Origin: JAIQFL01 sp035295745
Lineage (GTDB): Bacteria > Acidobacteriota > Terriglobia > Bryobacterales > Bryobacteraceae
DNA length: 64,000 bases
Assembly: GCA_035295745.1 (NCBI GenBank)
Contig: DATGIL010000023.1
Coordinates: forward strand, 330,658 to 394,657
Direction: 5' to 3'
Of the stretch, positions 1 to 9,331 are shown in pieces. Numbering within the stretch: the stretch's first letter is position 1; each line of letters begins with the position of its first letter. The notes under the pieces are model-generated. The model was not told the origin of the DNA and ran no database searches. It saw nothing but the letters and a program-made list of their open reading frames with translations. The position numbers were made by a program, and so were the translations under genes.

Positions 1-890
1 CGATTCGCACCGCGGAGGACACCATCGGCGTGGTGGTATGCGGCGCACGCGCCACGGGCCTGCCCTATTCGCCGGCTGACCTGGAGTTCGGCGCGGGCCT
101 GATCGCTCAGGCCGCCGTGGCTTTCGAAAACGCCTGGCGGCTTCAGGAAATCCTGGAACAGAAGAAACTGGAGCAGGAGTTAGCCATCGCCGCCGGGATC
201 CAGGAGAGCCTCTTCCCCTCGAAACTGCCAGCCCTCAACGTGACCGATCTGGCGGCACGCAATCGGCAGGCCCGCCATGTAGGCGGCGACTATTACGACG
301 CACTTCCAATGGAGGGCGGCAAGCACATGCTATGCGTTGCCGACATCTCAGGCAAGGGATTGCCCGCGGCTCTACTGATGGCCAACATTCAAGCCACCCT
401 CCGTGCCACCATCAGCGCACATCCTTCGCTCGCCGAGTTGGCCACTCGTGTAAACGCTCTGTTGCACGCCAATACGCCGTCGAACAAGTTCGCCACCGCC
501 TTCTTCCTGGCCTACGATCCGGAAACCGGGAGCAGCACCTACGTCAACTGCGGGCATAACGACGGCATCGTACTGCGCGGCAACGGCGAGGTGGAGTTAC
601 TGACCACCACCGGGCTGCCCGTCGGGCTCTTTGCGCGCGCCGCTTATGAAGAAGGCAAGGTCACGCTGCAACCCGGCGACCTGCTCATGATGTATTCCGA
701 CGGCGTCACCGAAGCCGAAGACACCAACGACACCGAATTCGGCATGGAACGCGTGATCGACGTACTCCGGTCTCATCGTGATGAGCCGGCCGACACGATC
801 GTCGCGCAGATGGTGAGCTGCATCGACGCCTTCGCAGGCACCGCACCCCAGCACGACGACATTACGCTAATGGTGCTGAAGCGGCTGTGA
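1..890 (+). CDS. GAF / SpoIIE-type PP2C serine phosphatase, 5' end cut by window
   Basis: C-terminal part of an RsbU-like protein phosphatase that would dephosphorylate an anti-sigma-factor antagonist or similar partner. The frame is open from base 3, so the true start lies upstream. The first ~40 codons look like the end of a GAF sensor domain, followed by a helical linker (residues ~35-57 counted from a GTG at 30) and the PP2C_SIIE catalytic domain. Visible metal-binding and core motifs are GGDYYD, VADISGKGLPAALLMA, CGHN, YSDGVTEA and a terminal HDDITLMV. The acidic residues needed for metal binding are present, so it should be active. It is followed by a decayed gene on the other strand, not by an obvious partner. 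Family assignment is firm; the target is unknown. Confidence 0.9.
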   Translation, partial: IRTAEDTIGVVVCGARATGLPYSPADLEFGAGLIAQAAVAFENAWRLQEILEQKKLEQELAIAAGIQESLFPSKLPALNVTDLAARNRQARHVGGDYYDALPMEGGKHMLCVADISGKGLPAALLMANIQATLRATISAHPSLAELATRVNALLHANTPSNKFATAFFLAYDPETGSSTYVNCGHNDGIVLRGNGEVELLTTTGLPVGLFARAAYEEGKVTLQPGDLLMMYSDGVTEAEDTNDTEFGMERVIDVLRSHRDEPADTIVAQMVSCIDAFAGTAPQHDDITLMVLKRL

Positions 891-898
891 GCTGATCG

Positions 899-1045
899 TC
901 AGTCTCCGCTCGGCACCTTCTCCGCGTGGTCGATGACGAGCATTTCCAATACGGCTTTCTGAGATTCCAGCTTGAGACCGAGTGTTCCGCAGAGCTGTAA
1001 AGACGGGATTTCTTCTCGCGGTGGTGTCATTTTCTGCTGCGCCAT
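899..1045 (-). pseudogene. Frameshifted C-terminal remnant of a TIGR03435-family protein
   Basis: On the minus strand, ending in TGA at 899, the peptide LGLKLESQKAVLEMLVIDHA is read. This closely resembles the conserved C-terminus of the TIGR03435 family (soil-associated, abundant in Solibacter). Immediately upstream the matching sequence FTALRNT lies in a different frame, so one frameshift near 975 separates the two halves. No N-terminal two thirds of the family (normally over 200 aa) is visible. I infer a decayed fragment left in the 325-base gap between the phosphatase and the ABC transporter genes. The rest of the gap (1046-1215) shows nothing I can name. Confidence 0.6.
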
Positions 1046-1215
1046 CTGAGTTGGGAAAGCCCGTTTGCCAAGGCGTACGGCCAGTCGCATCTTTTGGTGA
1101 CAGTAGAGGCTTGCAGCTCCCGAAAAGTCTGCCCGAGCTTAAAACTTGCGAAGTGGGCAGTCCATCACAATCACCCCCGTTGGAACCATCTCGAATCCGC
1201 TGGTGTCTAACGCGC

Positions 1216-1980
1216 ATGTTCGAAGTCCGCCAACTGACGAAGTACTACACCGGCATCCCGGTAGTCGACCAGGTGAGCTTCTCCATCCGCCCTGGACAGA
1301 TCCTGGGTTACCTGGGCCCCAACGGCGCCGGGAAAAGCACTACTGTGAAAATGCTCACCGGATTGATTGAGCCATCCTCCGGCCAGATCCTGTTCCATGG
1401 AAGCGATGTGGGCGGCGATCTGCTGGCGTTTCAAGAACGCCTGGGCTACGTGCCGGAAGAGCCGCACCTCTATCCGCATCTCAGCGGCCGCGAGTACCTT
1501 CAGTTGGTGGGGCGAATCCGCGGCCTGAAGCGGCGCGTGCTCGAGCCGCGCATGGACGAACTGATCCGTCTGTTTGGCCTCTGGGAAGACCGCCATTCCG
1601 CTCTGACATCCTACTCCAAGGGCATGCGGCAAAAGATCCTCCTCTCCGCCGCACTGCTCCACGACCCCGAATTGCTAATCCTCGATGAGCCGTTCTCCGG
1701 CCTGGATGTGAATGCCGCAATGATCCTGCGCAGTCTGCTCAAAGCGCTCTCCGGCCGCCAGAAGATGGTGCTCTACAGCTCGCACGTTCTCGAAGTCGTG
1801 GAGAAGGTCTGCGACACAGTGCTCATCCTGCGGAAAGGCCAGGTGGTGGCGCACGACTCGGTGGCGCGCCTGCGCGAGATGATGTCCGAGTCCTCGCTGG
1901 AGGGAGTCTTCTCGCAACTCACGCAAGCCGATGACAGCGACGCGATTGCCGAGCAAATACTCGAGGTGGTGGCGCGATGA
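1216..1980 (+). CDS. ABC transporter ATP-binding protein
   Basis: 254-aa nucleotide-binding subunit of an ABC-2 type exporter. Walker A GPNGAGKST lies at residues 34-42, a Q-loop region follows, then the signature-like SKGMRQK and Walker B LLILDEPFSGLD with the H-loop SSH. The ATG at 1216 is chosen because the conserved domain begins right there (FEVRQLTKYY). The frame is open further upstream to 982, but that extra 78 codons has no ABC homology and overlaps the decayed TIGR03435 fragment. The stop codon overlaps the start of the next gene (ATGA at 1977-1980), so it is translationally coupled to the membrane partner. Substrate unknown. Confidence 0.92.
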   Translation: MFEVRQLTKYYTGIPVVDQVSFSIRPGQILGYLGPNGAGKSTTVKMLTGLIEPSSGQILFHGSDVGGDLLAFQERLGYVPEEPHLYPHLSGREYLQLVGRIRGLKRRVLEPRMDELIRLFGLWEDRHSALTSYSKGMRQKILLSAALLHDPELLILDEPFSGLDVNAAMILRSLLKALSGRQKMVLYSSHVLEVVEKVCDTVLILRKGQVVAHDSVARLREMMSESSLEGVFSQLTQADDSDAIAEQILEVVAR

Positions 1981-4900
1981 AGGAGCGCGTTCGAGACTGG
2001 CTCGATGAGACCCACGGCCCGGGACTGGAACTGGTGCGCCACTTCATCGCCCGGTTCTTCGATAGCGAGATGGTGGCGACTCCCGGCGAATGGACCAAGG
2101 TCGCGGCAGGCGCCTTTGCCGCATTGATCTCGGTGGGCGTACTGATCCTGCCACTCTACTGGCAGCGCTACCACCTCCTGCTCTCCGACGCGTCCTCTCC
2201 ACTCGACTACCGGCAGGGAGTGCGGGACGACATCTCCACCTTCGTCGCCGTCGCCATGTGGGCCACCACCCTCCTCACCGCAATCCAATGGCAATCCCTG
2301 TTCCCCAGTCTCCGCGATTGCCTGGCGCTGGCCTCGCTGCCGGTCAAGCCGCTCCAGATCTTCCGGGCGAAGTTCAGCGCTCTGCTCCTCATGTTCACGA
2401 CGCTGGCGCTGACTTTGGCGGTTCCCGCATCGCTCGTGTTCACGGCGGCCAGCGCCGGACGATGGCGCGAGAATCCGTCGGTGGCGATCAACTTCGGAGC
2501 GACGTTCCTGGCGATTGCGGGTGGATGCGCCTTCGTTTTCTTCGCCCTGGTGGCACTGCAGGGAATGATGCTCAACCTGCTGCCGGCGCGCTGGTTCGGT
2601 TCCGTCTCGACCGCAGTGCAGGGCAGCGTCTGCATTCTGACTCTCGGGGTGCTGCCGTTTCTGGGAAAACAATTGGCGGGCCCCGCTTTTTGGCCTCCCA
2701 ACTGGTTTCTCGGGCTTTGGACTGGCGCGATCGGCGCCTCTGACGCCGCGCCCCGCACCGCCCTGCTTGCCATGGGACTCGCCCCGGCTATCACTTTGCT
2801 CTCTTACTTCCTCAGCTATCACCGTTACCGCCGGCTGCTGCTGGAATCGCCGGCCGTGCGGGCACGCCGGCGTTGGGACGGGCTTGGTTCACGCCTGCTG
2901 GAACTGTGGATCCCCGATCCCCGCGAACAGGCCGCATTCGCCTTCATCTGGAAGTCGCTGGTGCGCAGCCGCAATCATCGCCTGGTGCTGCTGGTGTATG
3001 GCGGGGTCGCGCTGGGATGCATTTTGAATGGACTCTCGGGATCCTCGGAAGGCCTACTGCACGCTTCCACTGAATCCATGCGACACCTCATGGTGCTGGC
3101 GCCGCTCACCGTCTGCATCTTCGTGGTGGCTGCGTTGCGCTATCTCTTCTCGTTGCCGGTGGAACTGCGCGCCAACTGGATCTTCCGGACCAACGAGAAG
3201 GCGGGCCGTGCGGCCTGGTTCCGCGCTGTCGCGCGCCTCGTCATCGCGTTGGGAATCGTCCCGGTCTTCGTAGCGGCTTTCCCGCCCGCTGTCACGGCAT
3301 TGGGCTTCGCTCGGGCGTGCAAGGCGACTGCCTTGGGGTTGACGCTCTCACTGGCGGTATTCGAAGCAATCTTCCGCACATGGCGCAAATTGCCCTTCAC
3401 CTGTTCGTATCTTCCAGGCAAGCGATCGTTGCTCGCTACGCTGCGGCCTTATCTGATGGGCATCCCCGCGCTGGCGGCCGTCGGTGAGCTCTTTTTCTAC
3501 TCGCTGGAAGAGCCGACCGCATTTCTCGCAGTCGAGATCCTGCTGGCCGCCGCCTGGTGGCGCATGCGGCAGGCGCGCATCAGAGCCTGGGCCCGCACCG
3601 CCTTGTGCTATGAAGAGGCGCGTGAACCCGACGTCATGACCTTGAGCCTCGAATCAGGCCGCGATTCCAAGCTGGATCGTGGTGCGCCGATCCCGGCGCC
3701 GGCCCATGAGATGTTCTCCGACAGCATGGTCGCTAGCCGCGGCTCTGACGCCTTCGCGTGGATGGGCGAGACCGGCGAAGGGGCCGGTGTGCGCTTCTGG
3801 TTCGAGACGCTTCTCGAAGACCTCCGTTATGGTCTCCGCCTCATTCGCCGCAGCGCGCTGCTCTCCGCGGTGCTCGTCTTGACCCTCACTCTGGGAATCG
3901 GGCTGAACGTGGGCATCTTCACGTTGATCGATGCCGTGACTTTTCGTGCTCGCGTCGACCATCCTGAAAACTTTGTTACGTTGGTCCCGAGCTACACCGG
4001 CAGCGAAACATTCGCGGTGCACGGGGCAACCTCGCCCGCAGACTATCTGGTCTATCGGGAACGCAGTCGTACGCTCAGTAGCGTGGTCGCCCGCGTTACG
4101 CGACCCGTGACCATCGGCGATGATGACCCTGGCTCGTGGGCGGCCCTGGTTTCGTGCAACTTCTTCCCTGTATACGGACTGCCCCGGGCGAAAGTGGGCC
4201 GCCTGTTTCTGCCGTCCGAGTGCGCAGCTCCGGGCGGCGCGCCGGTGGCAGTCATCGCCGAGGAACTCTGGCGTGACCGCTTTGGCTCCGACCCCGAGAT
4301 GGTCGGCAAAATCATTCGCGTGAACGATCGCGCTTTCACGGTAGTGGGAATCGCCCCGGCGCGCTTTGCAGGCCACTTCTTCCGCGCCGTTCTGTGGATT
4401 CCCTATACCGCCCAGCCCTACCTCGAAGCGCAAAACATGTTCGCGGAACCGCAACCGACCTGGGTCGCCCTGGATGGCCGGCTCGCACCGGGAGTCTCCC
4501 GGGTGCAAGCGCAGGCGGAGCTTTCGATCATCGCGCGCCAATTAGATCAGCTCCATTCCGACCGGAAGACCAAACTCGCAGTGACCAACGGCTCTCTATT
4601 ATCGGCCCTGGTGCAAAAAGACCAGGGTCCCGAAGCCTACTGGTTGCTGGCCTGCATCATGGGGGCGCTCAGCCTGGTATTGCTGATCACCTGCGCCAAT
4701 GTAACGACGCTGCTGCTTTCGAAGGCCATGGCACGCCAACGCGAGATCGCCGTACGCCTGTCCATGGGAGCCGCCCGCGTGCGCCTCTTGCGCATGCTGC
4801 TCACCGAGACCCTGCTGATCGCCGGGCTGGCAGGGGCCGCCAGCATCTGGGTGGCCTATCGTATGCCGCCGATCCTGTACCAGTTCATTGCGAAGCAGCC

Positions 4901-6218
4901 GCCCGACTTCTCGCTCGCCCCCGACTGGTGGATTTTCGCTTATGCCGCTGGGGCAGTCCTCCTGACCGGAGTCGCCGCGGGTCTCGCCCCGGCGGTGGAG
5001 TCCCTGAAGGTCGATCTGGCTTCGGCAATGAAAGGCTCGGCCGGCGCCACACGCGCCGCCGGTGGCACGCCTCTGCATCGCGTGCTCGTGACCGCGCAGG
5101 TGGCTCTGAGCCTGGTGCTGCTGGCAGCTGCCGGATTCGCCGGACAGGCATACTGGCACGTCGCCGGCCCCAACTATCCCACCCGCAATATTCTCGTGGT
5201 TCCTCTGCGATTCCCGCCGCGCAACACCTACGCCCAGTCGCGAGCCGAGTTCCGGAGAGTCGCGCAACAGGTGCAGACGCTGCCGGGAGTCGACTCGGTC
5301 ACTTATGCGGGACAGATTCCCCTGCTGCTCCCCAACATCGTAAAGGTTCGGTTCCAGGGACAGCCCGCCGACACGGCCCTGCCGGTAAACGTGCAGGACG
5401 CGTCGCCAGGGTATTTCCGCACTATGGGAATTCCGCTGGTGAGTGGCCGCGAGTTCCGCGATTCCGATGTCTCCAACAATCAGTTCTATGTGCCGGCTAT
5501 CGTGTCCGAGAGCTTCGTCCGCGCGTTTGGATTCCATGGAGACCCCACCGGCCAGCACTTCGTAGCTATGCCTGAGACCACGGTCGAAGTCATCGGCGTC
5601 GCGAAAGATGTGGCTGCTGCCGACTATCCGGACACGCCGGTGGCCTACACTTTGAGTGCGATGGCCGGCGATCGCACCTTTGCGCTGGTGCATTTTGGCG
5701 CGCCCGCGCAGCAATTCGCGGACACGGTCCGTGCTCGCATCGCCAGTGTCGATCCCTCCATGGTGATTTCGCCTCGCACGCTGCAGTCGTTCATTGATGA
5801 CGCGGCTGAAGACGTCTGGCGCGTCGTGGAGTTGGTGCTCACGCTCGGACTGACGGCGTTCGCGCTTGCCACCACCGGGATCTACGGAGCGGTCGCCTTC
5901 ACGGTGACGCAGAAGACTCGCGACTTGGGGATTCGCGTGGCCCTGGGCGCGCAGCGGGTCGATATCTGGCGCGAAGTCTTCCTCTCTGGAGGAAAGCCGG
6001 TGGCGCAAGGCTTGGGCGTGGGATTGTGGCTGGCATTTGTTGGCGCCGCGGCAATCCGCCAGGCATTTCGCTTTACGCCGATTCGCCTCGACACGGGCAG
6101 TCCGATGGTCTATATCGGCGCGGTGCTTCTGCTTACCGTTGCGGCATTGTTGGCCATGCTGGGGCCGGCACGACGCGCGTCGGGTACGGACCCATTAGAC
6201 GCGCTACGTAGCGAATGA
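1977..6218 (+). CDS. ABC-2 permease fused to an ADOP (FtsX/MacB-like) permease, 1413 aa
   Basis: One continuous reading frame joins two membrane modules. Residues 1 to ~570 form a multi-spanning ABC-2-like permease, which the upstream ATPase presumably serves. A hydrophilic link (~570-605) leads to an ADOP-type permease: entry motif LLEDLRYGLRLIRRSALLS near 609, a first MacB periplasmic core domain ~640-870, an FtsX domain near 890 (SKAMARQREIAVRLSMGA), a second periplasmic core, and a terminal FtsX domain near 1295 (TQKTRDLGIRVALGA). ADOP proteins are usually ~800-900 aa and ABC-2 permeases ~500, so this is about the sum of both. It has no ATPase domain of its own. A sequencing artefact joining two genes cannot be excluded, but there is no stop or frameshift in the linker. 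Confidence 0.85.
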   Translation: MKERVRDWLDETHGPGLELVRHFIARFFDSEMVATPGEWTKVAAGAFAALISVGVLILPLYWQRYHLLLSDASSPLDYRQGVRDDISTFVAVAMWATTLLTAIQWQSLFPSLRDCLALASLPVKPLQIFRAKFSALLLMFTTLALTLAVPASLVFTAASAGRWRENPSVAINFGATFLAIAGGCAFVFFALVALQGMMLNLLPARWFGSVSTAVQGSVCILTLGVLPFLGKQLAGPAFWPPNWFLGLWTGAIGASDAAPRTALLAMGLAPAITLLSYFLSYHRYRRLLLESPAVRARRRWDGLGSRLLELWIPDPREQAAFAFIWKSLVRSRNHRLVLLVYGGVALGCILNGLSGSSEGLLHASTESMRHLMVLAPLTVCIFVVAALRYLFSLPVELRANWIFRTNEKAGRAAWFRAVARLVIALGIVPVFVAAFPPAVTALGFARACKATALGLTLSLAVFEAIFRTWRKLPFTCSYLPGKRSLLATLRPYLMGIPALAAVGELFFYSLEEPTAFLAVEILLAAAWWRMRQARIRAWARTALCYEEAREPDVMTLSLESGRDSKLDRGAPIPAPAHEMFSDSMVASRGSDAFAWMGETGEGAGVRFWFETLLEDLRYGLRLIRRSALLSAVLVLTLTLGIGLNVGIFTLIDAVTFRARVDHPENFVTLVPSYTGSETFAVHGATSPADYLVYRERSRTLSSVVARVTRPVTIGDDDPGSWAALVSCNFFPVYGLPRAKVGRLFLPSECAAPGGAPVAVIAEELWRDRFGSDPEMVGKIIRVNDRAFTVVGIAPARFAGHFFRAVLWIPYTAQPYLEAQNMFAEPQPTWVALDGRLAPGVSRVQAQAELSIIARQLDQLHSDRKTKLAVTNGSLLSALVQKDQGPEAYWLLACIMGALSLVLLITCANVTTLLLSKAMARQREIAVRLSMGAARVRLLRMLLTETLLIAGLAGAASIWVAYRMPPILYQFIAKQPPDFSLAPDWWIFAYAAGAVLLTGVAAGLAPAVESLKVDLASAMKGSAGATRAAGGTPLHRVLVTAQVALSLVLLAAAGFAGQAYWHVAGPNYPTRNILVVPLRFPPRNTYAQSRAEFRRVAQQVQTLPGVDSVTYAGQIPLLLPNIVKVRFQGQPADTALPVNVQDASPGYFRTMGIPLVSGREFRDSDVSNNQFYVPAIVSESFVRAFGFHGDPTGQHFVAMPETTVEVIGVAKDVAAADYPDTPVAYTLSAMAGDRTFALVHFGAPAQQFADTVRARIASVDPSMVISPRTLQSFIDDAAEDVWRVVELVLTLGLTAFALATTGIYGAVAFTVTQKTRDLGIRVALGAQRVDIWREVFLSGGKPVAQGLGVGLWLAFVGAAAIRQAFRFTPIRLDTGSPMVYIGAVLLLTVAALLAMLGPARRASGTDPLDALRSE

Positions 6219-6236
6219 GCTGCGTCGGGGATCGCC

Positions 6237-9173
6237 TCACTCGTTCCTCAACGCCACCAAAGGGTCGACTCGGGTAGCGCGACGGGCGGGCAATGCGCAC
6301 GCCGGGAGCGCTACGACAATCAGGACCAGCGGCACCGTCCCAAACGTCATCGGATCTAACGGACTGATTCCGTACAGGACGCCCGCGAGTGCCCGGTTCA
6401 AAGCGACGGCGATACACAACCCCGCCACCAGTCCTGCCCCGACGGGCATCATGCCTTGGCCGATCATGAGCCGGAGCACGTCCTTCCGCTCGGCGCCCAA
6501 TGCCATTCGAATGCCAATTTCGTTGATCCGCTGCGAGACCGAATACGAGATCACTCCGTAAATGCCCACCATGGCAAGCGTGAGTGCGAGGGCCGCGAAC
6601 AAGCCGAGCAGGACGGCCGGCAGTTGACGCGTTGCCAATCCAGCCCCCTGCAATTCCTCCATCGTGCCGATGGATAGAAGCGGAACGGTCCCATCCAGGG
6701 AGTGCACCACGGTGCGGATTGCTGATGCCGTCACTGCTGGATTCGCGGTGCTCTTGCCGTTCGATGGCCAGCGCTCCCCAAAGACCACTCCCTCACGGTC
6801 GCGGCTCGTGAGCGAGGAGGGCACTCCCTCACGGTCGTGGTTCGTGAGCGAGGAAAGCACTCCCTCACGGTCGTGGCTCGTGAGCGAGAAAAGCACTCCC
6901 TCGCCGTCTTTGGTCGTGAGCGAGCCGCGCGCGTCAGCAAGCGATGTCCCAGTCGCTCTCGTGAGCGAGCCGCGCGCGTCAGCAAGCGACGTCCCTGTCG
7001 CTCTCGTGAACGAGCCGCGCGCGTCAGCAAGCGACGTCCCAGTCGCTCCGATGCTTGCGGACCGGAGACTACTCAAGCGAACCACCAAAGACATGAAATT
7101 GATTGGCCTTTGTGCGAAAGGCGCATAGATCTCCGGAACGGCAGGCGCATCCAGACTATCTCGCCGCACGTCTCCTACGATGCCTACGATCGTGGCCCAC
7201 GGCGCAGGACCCTTCGGCGTCCGCTCTCGGATGCGCTTACCGATGGCATGTTCGCCGGCCAGAAACCGGTCTACGAAGGATTGGCTGACAATCGCTTCCG
7301 CGTTTGCATCCTCCGCATCGCGCGGCTCGAAAGCGCGCCCTTGGAGCAGCGGGATGCCCATCGTCCGGAAATACTCCGGCTCTACGATATTGAAATTCAC
7401 TTCGGATTGTCTCTGAACAAGTGATCCCGGCCTGCCCTCTACTTCCGCCGGATCCGACCAACAGCTCCCACTGAGCGGCAGGCACATCACCGCGCTTGCC
7501 GCAGTCACGCCCGGGACTGAACGGGTAAGGTCGATCGCTCGTCTAAAGAAGTCGACCTGCCGCTCTGGGGTGTACTGCGACGGGGCCAGGACGATTTGCG
7601 TATGGAGTATGTTCGACGCATGAAATCCCGGATCGACCCCATGCAAGGAGAGCAGCGTCCGGATCATCAAACCTGCGCCAATCATCAATGCGAGAGAGAG
7701 CGCGACCTCCGCGGCCACAAGAAGGTCGCGCAGCGATCGACGCGATCCTGCCGCGTCGATCCCTCGCGGCCCATGTTTGAGCTGCGCGTGGATGTTGCCG
7801 AGGCTCGCTCTTCCGATCGCATGCCGCATTGGAAACACTCCGAACAGAAGGCCAGTGATTATCGATGCCAGCAGCGTGAACCCGAGAACCCAGCCGTTGA
7901 TCGCGGGCACCTTCAAGCGCGTAATCTCCAGGGGGAGCAGAGTATTGACGGCGTGCAGACTCCATCGCGCAAGGCCCAGTCCTAACGCGCCGCCCGCCAC
8001 CGCAAGCAGCAGGTTCTCCGTCAACATCTGGCGGAGCAGGCGCAGGCGACTGGCCCCAATCGCAATCCGCAAGGCGATCTCTCTCTGGCGCGAAGCCCAG
8101 CGGGCCAGCAACAGGTTCCCCACGTTCGCACAGGCGATCAGCAGGACAAACGTGACCGCGCCAAAGATCACGATCAGCACGGGCCTGGTCTTGCCAACGA
8201 AGTTCTCCGCCAGAGGCTCCACTATGGCCCCCACGCCGCCGTTGGTATCGGGATATTGGCGGGCCAGTCGCTGGGCGATCATGCCCGCCTCGGCCTTCAC
8301 TTGCGCCAGAGTCGCGCCGGGACGCAGGCGGCCAATAGCATAGATGCCCTTGCGCTCTCCCCTCACGCTGGCACGCAAACCGAGCCCGATGGGAGCGAAG
8401 ATTTCCCCTGTTTGGTAGAGCTGGAACGTTGGCGGCAAAACGCCGATCACGGCAAAGCTCCTCCCGTTCAGGGTCAGATACCGATTCGCGAGGTCACTAT
8501 CGGCGTTAAAGAACCGCCGCCAGATCCGGTCGGTCACGATGACGACTGGCTGAGAACCCGGCCGGTCGTCATCCACACGAAAATCACGGCCGAAAGCGGG
8601 TGTGATTCCTAGCGTGGAGAAGAACGCCGCCGAAACTGTTCGGCCCGGAACACGCTGCGTTTCGCCACTGCCCGTCACGGTGAAACCGAAGGCCTGGTAT
8701 GCCGCCAGGCTCTCAAACGCCTGCGTCTGTTGCTGCATGTCCTCAACATCGGGGTAGGAGAACGAGATGGCCGCGCCCGCTGGATTCCTGGCAGAGAGGA
8801 ACATCAGGCTGTCCGACTGCGGATAGGGGAGAGGTTCAATCAACACGGCATACACCACGCTGAACATCGCGGTATTAGCCCCGATTCCGAGCGCCAGTGT
8901 AAGCAGCGCCGCCGACGTGAAAGCCCAATGCTTCCGCAGCACCCGCACAGAGTAGCGGACATCTTGAAGCAATCGCTCAAGCGAGGTCCATCCCCATATT
9001 TCGCGGAACTCCTCCATGATCAGGGCTGTGTTTCCGAGAGCCCGGCGAGCGGCGTAGTGCGCGGCCTCTGGAGGGAGTCCACTCTCCTGTCGTTCGGCAG
9101 CCTCCAACTCCAGATCGGAACGCAGTTCGCGCTCCAGTTCCCGCTCCCGGTCTTTGCGCCTCCACCACTGCAT
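6237..9173 (-). CDS. ADOP-family ABC permease with repeat array in its second periplasmic domain
   Basis: 978-aa orphan permease of the acidobacterial duplicated type. It starts with a charged helical N-terminus (residues 1-~75, RRKDRERELERELRSDLELE) typical of the family, then the linker LERLLQDVRYSVRVLRKHWA, MacB core, FtsX domain (SRQREIALRIAIGASRLRLL), second MacB core, and terminal FtsX domain (SQRINEIGIRMALGAERK). No ATP-binding domain; such proteins probably pair with a separate ATPase. Residues ~708-796 are a low-complexity in-frame insertion made of repeated LADARGS and DREGV peptides, encoded by the tandem repeats at 6786-7050. Without it the protein would be near the usual ~890 aa. 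It converges with the fusion permease (18-bp gap). Confidence 0.92.
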   Translation of the reverse strand: MQWWRRKDRERELERELRSDLELEAAERQESGLPPEAAHYAARRALGNTALIMEEFREIWGWTSLERLLQDVRYSVRVLRKHWAFTSAALLTLALGIGANTAMFSVVYAVLIEPLPYPQSDSLMFLSARNPAGAAISFSYPDVEDMQQQTQAFESLAAYQAFGFTVTGSGETQRVPGRTVSAAFFSTLGITPAFGRDFRVDDDRPGSQPVVIVTDRIWRRFFNADSDLANRYLTLNGRSFAVIGVLPPTFQLYQTGEIFAPIGLGLRASVRGERKGIYAIGRLRPGATLAQVKAEAGMIAQRLARQYPDTNGGVGAIVEPLAENFVGKTRPVLIVIFGAVTFVLLIACANVGNLLLARWASRQREIALRIAIGASRLRLLRQMLTENLLLAVAGGALGLGLARWSLHAVNTLLPLEITRLKVPAINGWVLGFTLLASIITGLLFGVFPMRHAIGRASLGNIHAQLKHGPRGIDAAGSRRSLRDLLVAAEVALSLALMIGAGLMIRTLLSLHGVDPGFHASNILHTQIVLAPSQYTPERQVDFFRRAIDLTRSVPGVTAASAVMCLPLSGSCWSDPAEVEGRPGSLVQRQSEVNFNIVEPEYFRTMGIPLLQGRAFEPRDAEDANAEAIVSQSFVDRFLAGEHAIGKRIRERTPKGPAPWATIVGIVGDVRRDSLDAPAVPEIYAPFAQRPINFMSLVVRLSSLRSASIGATGTSLADARGSFTRATGTSLADARGSLTRATGTSLADARGSLTTKDGEGVLFSLTSHDREGVLSSLTNHDREGVPSSLTSRDREGVVFGERWPSNGKSTANPAVTASAIRTVVHSLDGTVPLLSIGTMEELQGAGLATRQLPAVLLGLFAALALTLAMVGIYGVISYSVSQRINEIGIRMALGAERKDVLRLMIGQGMMPVGAGLVAGLCIAVALNRALAGVLYGISPLDPMTFGTVPLVLIVVALPACALPARRATRVDPLVALRNE
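6786..6915. repeat. 36-bp tandem repeat array inside an ADOP gene
   Basis: Three full units start at 6786, 6822 and 6858 and a divergent fourth at 6894. The unit core on the plus strand is CACTCCCTCACGGTCG followed by a GCTCGTGAGCGAG half that can pair with part of the unit. Unit length is 36 bp, a multiple of three, so the host frame is kept. It encodes repeated peptides of the type RDREGV with a serine/leucine linker on the minus strand. Confidence 0.9.
6916..7050. repeat. 45-bp tandem repeat array inside the same ADOP gene
   Basis: Three near-identical units start at 6916, 6961 and 7006, directly abutting the 36-bp array. Each begins GTGAGCGAGCCGCGCGCG (GTGAA in the third) and differs from the others at only a few positions. 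45 bp keeps the frame and encodes ATGTSLADARGS on the minus strand. The GAGCGAGC start is shared with the tail of the 36-bp unit, suggesting a related origin or a composite mobile repeat. Confidence 0.9.
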
Positions 9174-9281
9174 CGCAACTCTCCTCGTCGCAGGGTAGAC
9201 GCTCGACCCTCCATTCGGTTAGCCGGGAGCGCGCTAATAAGCGATTTGGGAAATCAACCTTGCCCCCCGAAAAGCGTCGAG

Positions 9282-9320
9282 ATGAGTCTTGACGGTGCAA
9301 ACATGAATGTTTGCGCCTCC
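9282..9320. repeat. Small palindromic element, copy 1
   Basis: Contains a perfect 7-bp inverted repeat GCAAACA / TGTTTGC with a TGAA loop, preceded by ATGAGT and followed by GCC. A second copy with the same stem, flanks and a different loop lies at 49653-49689. It sits between the ADOP gene and a truncated cupin gene. REP-like dispersed element by inference. Confidence 0.5.
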
Positions 9321-9331
9321 AAGGCTGTATG

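Noticed and set aside
6786..7050. Regular repeats resembling a CRISPR array
   Set aside because: Units are contiguous with no spacers, lengths are multiples of three, they lie inside an intact gene frame, and no cas genes are near.
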